A stretch of 64,000 nucleotides of DNA from Chlorobiota bacterium (lineage in GTDB: Bacteria; Bacteroidota; Ignavibacteria; OLB7): positions 1 through 64,000 of the forward strand of contig JAQBOZ010000003.1 of assembly GCA_028287785.1 (NCBI GenBank), given 5' to 3'. How positions within the stretch are numbered: position 1 is the first letter of the stretch; the number at the start of each line of letters is the position of its first letter. Position numbers and translations under genes: made by a program. Positions 43,736-51,172 of the stretch are shown one piece after another. The notes beneath the pieces were generated by a model. The model saw only the letters and a list, made by a program, of their open reading frames with translations. It did not search any database and had not been told where the DNA came from.

Positions 43736-43961
43736 CGGGACGCCTTCCATATCGTGCCCCCACGCATCAAAGTTGAATGCCATTGCGCCACCGATTGTTG
43801 AAAATTGGACTATTGCACCGACTGGAGACGTATTTCACTCTTCCGGGCCATTCAGGTATGGTAGTTGAGTCATCTTCCATCAGAATCAGTCGCGCGAGGG
43901 TGCTGATGATTGTAGAACAACCCCCGCGCAGAAAACTATGAATTTGATGATGGAGGATGTC

Positions 43962-44255
43962 ATGAACAGGAAACCGGAATATGGAATGGGCGAGCGCTCC
44001 AATGGAATCGAGGAACGCCTGGGTACGAGAGCCGATGAACACGGATTTACGGGAAAACACGGTGAAATACCGGGTGGCGGCCAGGGACATTTCGGACAGA
44101 GCGCCCGCATCAGCGATCAGGGATCGCATGGCAGAAAGCAACGGGGCGAGACGAAGCAGGAGCTTGGATCGCACGGCGGAGCCCGACGCTCCCATGAAAA
44201 CCCTGGAAAGAGCCACGATAGCGGAACGAAGGGTTCGAGCGGCCGCATAGAGTAA
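43962..44255 (+). CDS. Small Gly/His/Arg-rich, probably disordered protein
   Basis: 97 residues from the ATG at 43962, which has GGAGG five bases upstream; the in-frame ATG at 43938 is less well placed. The sequence is almost free of hydrophobic residues and rich in Gly, His, Arg, Lys, Ser and Glu (EERLGTRADEHGFTGKHGE, HGRKQRGETKQELGSHGGAR). It resembles hydrophilic stress-type or nucleic-acid-binding proteins, but no family is recognised. The strong Shine-Dalgarno and the terminator 53 bases after its stop support a real gene. Confidence 0.62.
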   Translation: MNRKPEYGMGERSNGIEERLGTRADEHGFTGKHGEIPGGGQGHFGQSARISDQGSHGRKQRGETKQELGSHGGARRSHENPGKSHDSGTKGSSGRIE

Positions 44256-44307
44256 CGCGAAGCTCACGCTGACCGAATAATCATAATTCAGTCACATGGT
44301 ATATGTG

Positions 44308-44354
44308 AAAGCTCCGGCGGGCCTGGTATCAACCAGACGCACCGGAGCTTTTTT
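44308..44354 (+). terminator. Factor-independent terminator
   Basis: Stem AAAGCTCCGG with CCGGAGCTTT, an inner CTGGT/ACCAG stem, then a run of six T. It ends the small gene at 43962-44255. The following spacer to 44580 is AT-rich and without a gene. Confidence 0.92.
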
Positions 44355-44580
44355 CATTCATATCATAATGCGGCATGTTACACGCTCGTGATTTCCGCTG
44401 AATATATCCGCTGTAATCCACAATTATATTCGACGATTATTTTTTATCATGATATGTTCATTAATCAAATCTCCCCGACCTCGATAGGAAGCCGGGGAGA
44501 TCCATATATGTACAGCGGAATTTCACCGCGCCTGTAGTTGTTTGCAATCGACTCTTGTTCCGACCATCGTCGTATCGCGC

Positions 44581-45738
44581 TCAATCGTTCTTGACACCGC
44601 TCGATGTCGCCGCCGGGTCGGTCGCGTTCCCGGATTCGTTCCGGGTTGCCACCGGGGCGACTTTTGATGTTGTTCCCACCTTGACCCCTGCTCCGACTGC
44701 CCCGGCATCGCGCCGAACCGCCGACGTGCCCGCGGCCGGCGCTTCCTTCTTCTGCTCCGTTCCCGCCTTTTCCGATTGTACCGGCGTCTCGTTCTTTATC
44801 GGGGCCGTGATCTGGCTGCTGACGGAGGAATTATGCCCCTCCGATGCTTTGACAACCGGCGCCGTGGTGGTGGGAGATGCCTTCCGGCGCGCATCCGATT
44901 CCACCGCCGAGCCTTGTGACGCCTGCTTCTTCTCGTCAGTTGCACGGCGTATCACACTATCGCGATGCGCTTCCGATTCCACGCCCGCCGGCTTCGAGCT
45001 TTCCGCCAGCGAGCCCGACAGATCGTGATGCTGCGCGCTGGCCGTCGGGGTTGACGCGCCGGTGCTGGCGGGCTGCTCGCGCCGGGGATCGGATGCGCCC
45101 GTGGTCTGTTTCGTGTCGGGACGGCCGTGGAGAATATCGCTCCGCCCGTCACCTGTCCGTTCCACCGGCGTATCCCGGCGCGGCGGCGAATCATCCCTGC
45201 CGCTCACGACCGGATTCCGATCGGCAACCGGACTATCTCCCTTTGGCTTTTCCCCGGTTTTATGACTGAATGGCTCCTCGCTTCCAACCGAAGCGGGACG
45301 ATCGCGATGGACATCGGCGCGGAACGGATCGGCGGAATCGATGGGATGTGAAGCCGAGGGATTGCGGCGCACCGTTGACTCGCGACTATTGGCCGGCGCC
45401 GTTCCGCCATTATCGGTTAATCCGCCATTATTCTGTGGCGGGCGCTGGCTCTGCTGGCCGGGATAGTAGTAGTAATTATCGCCGGGATAATACCACGAAT
45501 AATTCGGGGAATATGGCGGGTAGTAATAATGATTGGAATACGCCGGATCATAATACGGAGGCGCGTACTGCGGATATCCCGGATATGCCGCGGCGCTGTT
45601 GCCGCCGGAAGTCTGGGGGTTTGCACCCGCGGCCACCTGCCCTCCGGGATAAATATTCGTAATGGTGACACATCCGCCCAGCGTGCATGATGCACAGAAG
45701 GCTATTGCAAGGGCACTACGTAACGTCAGGGATTCCAT
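44581..45738 (-). CDS. Lipoprotein with Tyr/Pro-rich and long disordered region
   Basis: 385 residues. Lipoprotein signal (MESLTLRSALAIAFCASCTL then GGC, Cys23). A segment of about 55 residues (49-103) is dominated by Tyr, Pro and Gly (PQYAPPYYDPAYSNHYYYPP...). The rest is hydrophilic, Ser/Thr/Asp/Pro-rich and apparently disordered. It is likely an outer-membrane-anchored surface extension. No enzymatic motif or family is recognised. The 302-base divergent spacer to the next gene (45739-46040) has no other feature I could identify. Confidence 0.65.
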   Translation of the reverse strand: MESLTLRSALAIAFCASCTLGGCVTITNIYPGGQVAAGANPQTSGGNSAAAYPGYPQYAPPYYDPAYSNHYYYPPYSPNYSWYYPGDNYYYYPGQQSQRPPQNNGGLTDNGGTAPANSRESTVRRNPSASHPIDSADPFRADVHRDRPASVGSEEPFSHKTGEKPKGDSPVADRNPVVSGRDDSPPRRDTPVERTGDGRSDILHGRPDTKQTTGASDPRREQPASTGASTPTASAQHHDLSGSLAESSKPAGVESEAHRDSVIRRATDEKKQASQGSAVESDARRKASPTTTAPVVKASEGHNSSVSSQITAPIKNETPVQSEKAGTEQKKEAPAAGTSAVRRDAGAVGAGVKVGTTSKVAPVATRNESGNATDPAATSSGVKND

Positions 45739-46040
45739 AATAACGGCTCCGGAAAGGGATTTCGGGAGATGGGGATCAGCGCGGGAGCATCATCATGCGC
45801 CCTGCATCACCATCAGTAATTATTGCTTCCCGGATGACAGGCTCATGTGAACGAAGGTTGAACGGCAAAGAATGAATTTTTCGTAATGGAAGGCTCCGGC
45901 TACAATACCGAAAAACAGGATTTCAGTGGGAAGTAACAACATCGGTGGCCCGGTGTATGTTGTTCACGGCCTGGAATATCATCGAGAGCTTCTCATGAAA
46001 CCAGATTTCCTCCAACGACCGCAGCCGGAAAGAGAACGAC

Positions 46041-46436
46041 ATGCACAAACGCCTGCTCGCATTGATCGGAGTGCTCATCCTTCCGGCTGCCCTCCATGCA
46101 CAATCGCCCGGAACGTGTCTCAGGGGAAAGATCACTGACGCCAATGGCGTACCGCTGCCGGGAGCGATCATTGAAATCGTCGGGACCGGTCTGTGGGGGA
46201 TTTCCGATGATGATGGAGAGTATTTCATCGAGAAGGTTCCCGACAGGGAATATTCGGTAACCATCACCGCGCGTGGCTACGACAGCATCATGAACAGCCC
46301 GATTATCCGCATCCGTAGCTGCTGGCCCATACAGTACCATTTCGAGATGAGCCTCAGCCCGGAGCATCAAGTACCCCCCGTATCGGGTGAGGAGATCATC
46401 AACAGCGGGGAGGAGAAACCAGCAGTGCTGAAGTAG
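46041..46436 (+). CDS. Small exported CarboxypepD_reg protein (cluster member 1)
   Basis: 131 residues. Signal peptide MHKRLLALIGVLILPAALHA, then one carboxypeptidase-regulatory-like domain (LRGKITDANGVPLPGAIIEIVGTG ... GYDSIMNSPIIRI) and a short tail with EEIINSGEEKP. The next gene (46702) matches in the leader before the start codon, in the signal, in the domain and in this tail (GDEIINSTEQEKP), so the two are recent duplicates. Function unknown; these domains usually mediate protein or glycan binding at the surface. There is no barrel or plug in this copy. Confidence 0.75.
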   Translation: MHKRLLALIGVLILPAALHAQSPGTCLRGKITDANGVPLPGAIIEIVGTGLWGISDDDGEYFIEKVPDREYSVTITARGYDSIMNSPIIRIRSCWPIQYHFEMSLSPEHQVPPVSGEEIINSGEEKPAVLK

Positions 46437-46701
46437 CCGGTGAGGAAAAAAAGAGAAGGTGATACGTTGGATTCGATCATGAAACAACGATTTCTTTTTC
46501 CCCCTCCGGTTCGGCAGGACCGGAGGGGATTGAAGCCGGCGCCAGGCGTTTCCGCGACTCATGCACTCCATTACGGGCCCGGAAGTTGCGCACGATTATG
46601 GGATGAACGACCCGATTTTCCACTGGATAACAGTGTTGGGATTGTGGATGTTCCTCTCGTAACGAACTTCTTTCCAACGTACGCAGCCAGGAGAAAACGA
46701 C

Positions 46702-47151
46702 ATGAAGAAGAGCATGTTCGCATTCATCGCATTGCTGATCGCCCCCGTTGTTCTACATGCACAGGCACCCCGAGAGCGCCTTGTGGGAAGGATCGTGGAT
46801 GGTAACGGCGCATCGCTGCCGGGAGCTGTCGTTGCAATTGCCGGAACCGCTCTGCGAGGAATTTCCGGCGCTGACGGCTCATATTCCATCGAGGGAGTTC
46901 CCCCCGGAGATTATGAGGTGACTGTCGCGGCACACGGCTACTACATTATCACGAACGAGACGCCCACGCACGTCGGCAGCGGGTGGATGGTGCACCGGAA
47001 TTTCGAGTTGATGACGATACCGGATCATCAGTCCACCCCCATATCGTTCGAGGAAACCATCCGGCCGGCAGAGTCGGTTACTCCGGCTGTCGGGCAGACC
47101 GGAGATGAGATCATCAACAGCACGGAGCAGGAGAAGCCGCTGCTGAATTAG
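46702..47151 (+). CDS. Small exported CarboxypepD_reg protein (cluster member 2)
   Basis: 149 residues. Signal MKKSMFAFIALLIAPVVLHA, then the single domain LVGRIVDGNGASLPGAVVAIAGTALRGISGADGSYSIEG VPPGDYEV. The tail runs to GDEIINSTEQEKPLLN. Both the leader (CGCAGCC-GGA-AA-CGACATG) and the tail resemble member 1 but with extra residues between domain and tail. The last 30 or so residues are hydrophilic and conserved in pattern, which argues for a constrained function and against random read-through. The ATG at 46702 follows a GGAG-like sequence. Confidence 0.75.
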   Translation: MKKSMFAFIALLIAPVVLHAQAPRERLVGRIVDGNGASLPGAVVAIAGTALRGISGADGSYSIEGVPPGDYEVTVAAHGYYIITNETPTHVGSGWMVHRNFELMTIPDHQSTPISFEETIRPAESVTPAVGQTGDEIINSTEQEKPLLN

Positions 47152-47178
47152 AGAAAAACCGATGTACCGGAATCAATC

Positions 47179-47729
47179 ATGACCTTGTGGTTCCCCCTGC
47201 TTCTGTTGTTGACCGTCGGCACGATGCGGGCCCAGACGACCGGATCGCTGGCGGGAAGGGTGCTCGATTCAAATCGAAAGAGAATTGCGGGCGCCACGGT
47301 GGTCGTTCTGGGAACATCTCCGTTACGGGGAGCGATCACCAGGGTGGATGGCTCCTATCGCATTGCCGGAATCCGTGCGGGAACATACGCGATAAAGGTT
47401 TCGGCCGTTGGATTCGAACAACGGCAGAGGGATACGGTGAAGATCTCCATCAACCACGAGAGCAGGCTGGAGGTCAGGCTCCGGAAGGCCGGGTCGGCAG
47501 CGCCGCCTGGCAATATCGTTCGGATCGGGGTCGTTCGGAGCAGTTCGCTCGATTCTTCATCACGCATATCATTGCAGAATGCGGTGATGCGGGCAATGCA
47601 GGCACATCCCAGGCTCAGGGGCGACAGAGTGGCGAATGGCGCACCAGAGCGACGGAGACATCGATCAGAGTGGATGGCATCCCGCCCGCGGATTCCACGA
47701 AACCGGCCGGAATGAGCGGCCCTCCATGA
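47179..47729 (+). pseudogene. CarboxypepD_reg/TonB-plug-like gene with an apparent frameshift (cluster member 3)
   Basis: From the ATG at 47179: signal MTLWFPLLLLLTVGTMRA, domain TTGSLAGRVLDSNRKRIAGATVVVLG ... KVSAVGFEQRQRDTV, a linker, and ISLQNAVMRA. After this the frame turns into Arg-rich nonsense. In the minus-one frame from about 47590 the sequence reads GNAGTSQAQGRQSGEWRTRA TETSIRVDGIPP, a TonB-plug-like motif (compare the RGSRGEINLF...GIEVGDP segment of member 4), ending at 47729. A one-base indel near 47590 explains this. The gene therefore looks like a broken N-terminal piece of a TonB-dependent receptor-like protein. Confidence 0.6.
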
Positions 47730-47838
47730 GGAGCAGCAAGGAGACCCGTATGAGGAAGATGATCGCGGCTGGAGCCGGCTGCTTCAGTCGCGATCGAACC
47801 ACACGATCATCGAATAATCACAGCTAGCCGGATCAATC

Positions 47839-48960
47839 ATGAAGCCTCTCTTCCCCCTCCTTTCCGGTCTCTTCCTCCTGACCGGCATACTCCACGCGCA
47901 GACGACCGGCACGCTGTCCGGCAGAGTGCTGGACCAACGGAAGCATCCGATACTGGGCGCCACCGTCAGGCTTCTGGGGACTTCCCGCGGCGCCATCGTC
48001 AGGAGCGATGGTTCATTTATCATCAGCCGGGTTCCGGCGGGAACGTGCGACATCAAAGTGGCTGCCGTGGGATATGGTGTCAGGCTGCAATCGGTTCAGA
48101 TCGACGCTGATCACGAGACGCGTTGGGATTTCATGCTCGCGCCGGCAGTACCGGACACCACCAGAATAAAAATTCCCGAAGAGGGGATGAAATCACCGAA
48201 GAGAGATTGGAATACCACAAGGCCACGCTCCTCCGCGACGGAACTGCATGCGCCCCAGTCGCTGCTGGCGCCGAACGCCGATGAGACGCGGAGCAAAGCC
48301 GGGCCGGCCGTTACCGGCAGGCAGAAGCCAACGCCTGGCGAGAGTACCTTCACGAATCTTCAGAAGGCGGTGGCGCGCGCGGGCGGCGTCAGCACGCCAC
48401 AGCCGACCTCCCACGACCATGTCACTGCCAGTCCGCACGTCAGAGGAATCGTCGGCGAAATACGTATCGACAACATCAAACTGAAGCGTCCCCGCATTCC
48501 GAAGGTTTCCTACGCGCGATATGTGGAGGATGGCGAGCCGGCGGCATCGCAGGGCTTTACAATCAGAGGGAGCCGGGGAGAGATCAACCTTTTCGTTGGC
48601 ATAGAGGTTGGCGATCCCTTTGTGGGAGGGTTCGGATCACCCACTGATTGCTGTTACAGTGTCATTCCGATATCGGAGGAAATCGAGAGCATCGGCGGGT
48701 TCGAGCCGGAGTTTGGCGATGTGGTCAATCTCCGGCCGGAGGAGATCGGCACCGACGTGATTACGCCAGTAGAATATTGCCGCGTGACCGGCAGCGACCC
48801 GTACAGGATCACGGACTCCCGGTTCACGTCGTTCGTGCAGTCGCTCAGCGATCCGTTCTCGGCCGATGGGCGGTTGCACCGCAGGGGGAGCTTTCCACGG
48901 AGAAGATCATCGATCATCCACTATTATTCCCAGCCGGCTGTGCTCCGGAGCGCCTTCTAG
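47839..48960 (+). CDS. CarboxypepD_reg plus TonB-plug-like protein, no barrel (cluster member 4)
   Basis: 373 residues. Signal MKPLFPLLSGLFLLTGILHA, CarboxypepD_reg domain (TGTLSGRVLDQRKHPILGATVRLLG ... GYGVRLQSVQI), a linker of about 100 residues, LQKAVARAGGVSTP, and a plug-like region (SQGFTIRGSRGEINLFVGIEVGDPFVGGFG ... GGFEPEFGDVVN). In TonB-dependent receptors this point opens into a 22-strand barrel; here the protein ends about 70 residues later in a non-barrel tail. The plug motif lacks the usual VDG spacing. It is either a stand-alone plug-type protein or a truncated receptor; the decayed neighbours favour the second. Confidence 0.62.
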   Translation: MKPLFPLLSGLFLLTGILHAQTTGTLSGRVLDQRKHPILGATVRLLGTSRGAIVRSDGSFIISRVPAGTCDIKVAAVGYGVRLQSVQIDADHETRWDFMLAPAVPDTTRIKIPEEGMKSPKRDWNTTRPRSSATELHAPQSLLAPNADETRSKAGPAVTGRQKPTPGESTFTNLQKAVARAGGVSTPQPTSHDHVTASPHVRGIVGEIRIDNIKLKRPRIPKVSYARYVEDGEPAASQGFTIRGSRGEINLFVGIEVGDPFVGGFGSPTDCCYSVIPISEEIESIGGFEPEFGDVVNLRPEEIGTDVITPVEYCRVTGSDPYRITDSRFTSFVQSLSDPFSADGRLHRRGSFPRRRSSIIHYYSQPAVLRSAF

Positions 48961-48993
48961 CACGGCATCCAGATTTCAACTCCCGGAGCAATT

Positions 48994-49134
48994 ATGACCA
49001 TCTCTCTGGCTCTCTCCCTGTTCCTTCTCGCCGGAGTGCCGAACGCGCAGACGTATGGAACATTGACCGGCTCCGTGCGCGATTCGGCAGGGAAGCCGCT
49101 CAGGGGCGGGAGCACAAGCGATTACCTGAGATAA
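48994..49134 (+). pseudogene. Truncated CarboxypepD_reg gene start (cluster member 5)
   Basis: A 46-codon frame with a Shine-Dalgarno (GGAG), a full signal peptide (MTISLALSLFLLAGVPNAQ) and the first strands of the domain (TYGTLTGSVRDSAGKPLRGG). It then runs into a stop after STSDYLR. The domain needs another 60 or so residues, so this copy is cut short. The break lies at the left edge of the AT-rich cassette, suggesting that the cassette's arrival removed the rest. Confidence 0.65.
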
Positions 49135-49245
49135 TAGCTGGCATGTGCCATGCTTCCGGCACAGAGACTTGTTGACATCATTATTCCTCCAGACCTACAG
49201 CCAACCACACATAAGACCTTCCGATCAAAAAAATCTCCAAAAAAC

Positions 49246-49294
49246 TTGCGTAGTCAAATAGCTACGCATATATTTGCAGTCAAATGACTACGCA
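49246..49294 (+). promoter_or_regulatory. Bacteroidota-type promoter with doubled operator for the ArsR operon
   Basis: A TTG element (49246-49248) and TATATTTG (49269-49276) are 20 bases apart, matching the Bacteroidota sigma consensus TTTG-N19-TAnnTTTG. A GCGTAG-N8-CTACGC inverted repeat (49248-49267) sits between them, and AGTCA-AA-TGACT (49278-49289) lies just downstream. The segment AGTCAAAT-N2-CTACGCA occurs twice with a 26-base period. The arrangement is ideal for a dimeric ArsR-type repressor controlling its own operon. Motif positions are read directly; repressor binding is inferred. Confidence 0.65.
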
Positions 49295-49615
49295 ATGAAT
49301 TTAAGACGAGACGTATTTCAAGCCATAGCAGACCCGACAAGAAGAGCCATACTTCTATTGGTGGCCTCACAAGCCATGACTGCCGGAGCCATAGCTTCAA
49401 ACTTTGACACGGCAAGGCCGACCGTTTCAAAACACCTGCAAATACTCACCGAGTGCGAATTGCTCGAACAAGAGCAAAACGGCAGGGAGATTTACTATCA
49501 TATCAACGCAAAAAAAATGAAAGAGGTGGCCGATTTCATCGAACCATTCCGCAAGATGTGGGAAGACAGATTCAACAAACTGGAAACCATAATGAAAAAA
49601 CATAAAAGCAGATAA
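49295..49615 (+). CDS. ArsR-family transcriptional regulator
   Basis: 106 residues from the ATG at 49295 (a TTG seven codons earlier lies inside the promoter). Winged helix-turn-helix: [19 protein letters not shown], the recognition helix region [21 protein letters not shown] and the wing [16 protein letters not shown]. No Cys pair typical of arsenite or zinc sensing is present, so it belongs to the metal-independent group often next to SRPBCC genes. It probably represses this operon through the adjacent operator. Codon and base composition are AT-richer than the surrounding chromosome. Confidence 0.93.
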   Translation: MNLRRDVFQAIADPTRRAILLLVASQAMTAGAIASNFDTARPTVSKHLQILTECELLEQEQNGREIYYHINAKKMKEVADFIEPFRKMWEDRFNKLETIMKKHKSR

Positions 49616-49616
49616 G

Positions 49617-50081
49617 ATGGAACAAAAAACAAGGATCAGGGCCGAAGACGGCAGACAGGAACTAGTGATAACAAGGGAATTCGATTTGCCATTGGAATTG
49701 CTTTTTAAAGCGTATGTGGAGCCCGGCATAGTCGAGCAATGGATGGGAACGAAAGTGCTGAAGCTTGAAAATAAAAAGCACGGCAGTTGGCAATTTGAAA
49801 CAACCGATGCTCAAGGAAACAGATACAGGTGGAATGGGGTGATCCATGAGTTTGCTCCGAACCGGAAAATCACACGAACCTTCGAATTTGAGGATATGCC
49901 TTTTGGCGTTCAACTCGAGTTCCTGGAATTCGAGCAACTTACCGACGGCACCAGCAGACTCAGCATGCACATAGTATATGAATCCGTCACGCACAGAGAC
50001 CAGATGCTGCGAATAGGGATGGCTCAAGGGATGAATATGGCGCATAACCGTTTACAGGACATCGCAAGCAAATCAGAATAG
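49617..50081 (+). CDS. SRPBCC (AHSA1-like) domain protein
   Basis: 154 residues, starting one base after the ArsR stop. AHSA1/START-like hydrophobic-pocket fold: LVITREFDLPLELLFKAYVEPGIVEQWMGTK, then KHGSWQFETTDAQGNRYRWNGVIHEFAPNRKITRTFEFEDMP and a C-terminal helix (RDQMLRIGMAQGMNMAHNRLQD). ArsR plus SRPBCC pairs are very common. The protein binds a small hydrophobic ligand or acts as a co-chaperone-like domain, but no ligand is known. Second gene of the imported cassette. Confidence 0.9.
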   Translation: MEQKTRIRAEDGRQELVITREFDLPLELLFKAYVEPGIVEQWMGTKVLKLENKKHGSWQFETTDAQGNRYRWNGVIHEFAPNRKITRTFEFEDMPFGVQLEFLEFEQLTDGTSRLSMHIVYESVTHRDQMLRIGMAQGMNMAHNRLQDIASKSE

Positions 50082-50087
50082 CACATC

Positions 50088-50471
50088 ATGACAAAGAGAA
50101 ATAAAATCATCTATTGGATTTCCACTGTCTGGCTTGCATTGGGAATGCTGGCAAGTGGCTTGCAGCAGATATTTCACATGAAAGGGTTTGTTGATATAAT
50201 TACTCATTTAGGGTATCCATTATATTTCTCGTACATCCTCGGTGTCTGGAAAATACTTGGAGTAGCAGCTATTGTAATTCCAAAGTTCAGCCTGTTGAAG
50301 GAATGGGCGTATGCGGGCTTTTTCTTTGCCATGTCGGGAGCGGCATTTTCGCATATCGCATCGGGTGATTCCATAAGTGAAACAGCTCCCTCGCTGGTGC
50401 TTCTGACCCTGACTGTTGTATCGTGGTATTTCAGACCTGCCGACAGGAACATCACTTCAACCAATCGATAA
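50088..50471 (+). CDS. DoxX-family membrane protein
   Basis: 127 residues with four predicted membrane helices (IIYWISTVWLALGMLASGLQQIF; FSYILGVWKILGVAAIVIP; WAYAGFFFAMSGAAFSHIASG; LVLLTLTVVSWYF). The ...HLGYPLYFSYILGVWKILG and AYAGFFFAMSGAAFSHIASGD patterns are DoxX/DoxX-like. Members of this family often accompany ArsR/SRPBCC genes. Quinol-oxidase subunit and redox-partner roles are described for relatives, but not assignable here. It starts six bases after the SRPBCC stop. Confidence 0.9.
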   Translation: MTKRNKIIYWISTVWLALGMLASGLQQIFHMKGFVDIITHLGYPLYFSYILGVWKILGVAAIVIPKFSLLKEWAYAGFFFAMSGAAFSHIASGDSISETAPSLVLLTLTVVSWYFRPADRNITSTNR

Positions 50472-50476
50472 ATAGA

Positions 50477-51058
50477 ATGAATCCCAAGGTCGACAGATAT
50501 CTGAGCAAAGCCAAAAAATGGCAGAAGGAATTGGAGAAATTGAGGATGACCATTCTCGACTGTCACCTGACCGAAGAATTGAAATGGGGCGTTCCCTGTT
50601 ACACGTTTCAGGAAAGCAACGTAGTTTTAATACATGCGTTTAAAGAATACTGTGCGATTCTGTTTGTCAAAGGTGCATTGTTGAATGATGCCAATGGCAT
50701 TCTAATCCAGCAAACGAAGAACACGCAGGCGGCCCGCCAGATCCGGTTCACCGATGTTCGAGAAATAGTTGAGATGGAAGATGTCCTGAAAGCCTGCATT
50801 TATGAAGCCATTGAAGTGGAAAAAGCCGGCCTGAAAGTGGAGTTCAAGAAGGACACGGAATTCATAATCCCTGAAGAATTTCAAAATACATTAGATGAAA
50901 TCCCCGCCTTGAAAACCGCTTTCGACGCGTTGACGCCGGGACGGCAAAGAGGATACATCCTTTATTTTTCCGCGCCCAAACAATCCAGAACCCGGGAGTC
51001 GAGGGTTGAAAAATGCATGCAGCAGATTCTCAATGGAAAGGGACTGAATGATCAGTAA
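50477..51058 (+). CDS. YdeI/OmdA-family protein (DUF1801 domain)
   Basis: 193 residues from the ATG at 50477, five bases after the DoxX stop. N-terminal DUF1801 domain (LSKAKKWQKELEKLRMTILDCHLTEELKWGVPCYTFQESNVVLIHAFKEYCAILFVKGALL). The C-terminal YdeI-type helical half ends LTPGRQRGYILYFSAPKQSRTRESRVEKCMQQILNGKG, the family signature. These are cytosolic proteins of unclear function, frequently found with ArsR cassettes. Last gene of the operon; a terminator follows. Confidence 0.9.
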   Translation: MNPKVDRYLSKAKKWQKELEKLRMTILDCHLTEELKWGVPCYTFQESNVVLIHAFKEYCAILFVKGALLNDANGILIQQTKNTQAARQIRFTDVREIVEMEDVLKACIYEAIEVEKAGLKVEFKKDTEFIIPEEFQNTLDEIPALKTAFDALTPGRQRGYILYFSAPKQSRTRESRVEKCMQQILNGKGLNDQ

Positions 51059-51105
51059 TTCGATGAACAAATAAATCGGTCGGAACCAGACCCCATCCAA
51101 CGGCA

Positions 51106-51142
51106 AACGGCCCGCCCACGCATCTGCGCGGGGCGGGCCGTT
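51106..51142. terminator. Bidirectional hairpin between convergent genes
   Basis: Perfect 12-bp stem AACGGCCCGCCC with GGGCGGGCCGTT and a 13-base loop, between the end of the YdeI gene and the end of the M16 gene. A short T-containing stretch follows on the plus strand only. Confidence 0.8.
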
Positions 51143-51172
51143 GGTTTATCGGCCGGAATGGTTTCGGGAGGC

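Noticed and set aside
48600-48960. A full TonB-dependent receptor at 47839
   Set aside because: A plug-like region is visible but the frame ends about 70 residues later with no barrel strands, so only a truncated or stand-alone plug-type protein is supported.
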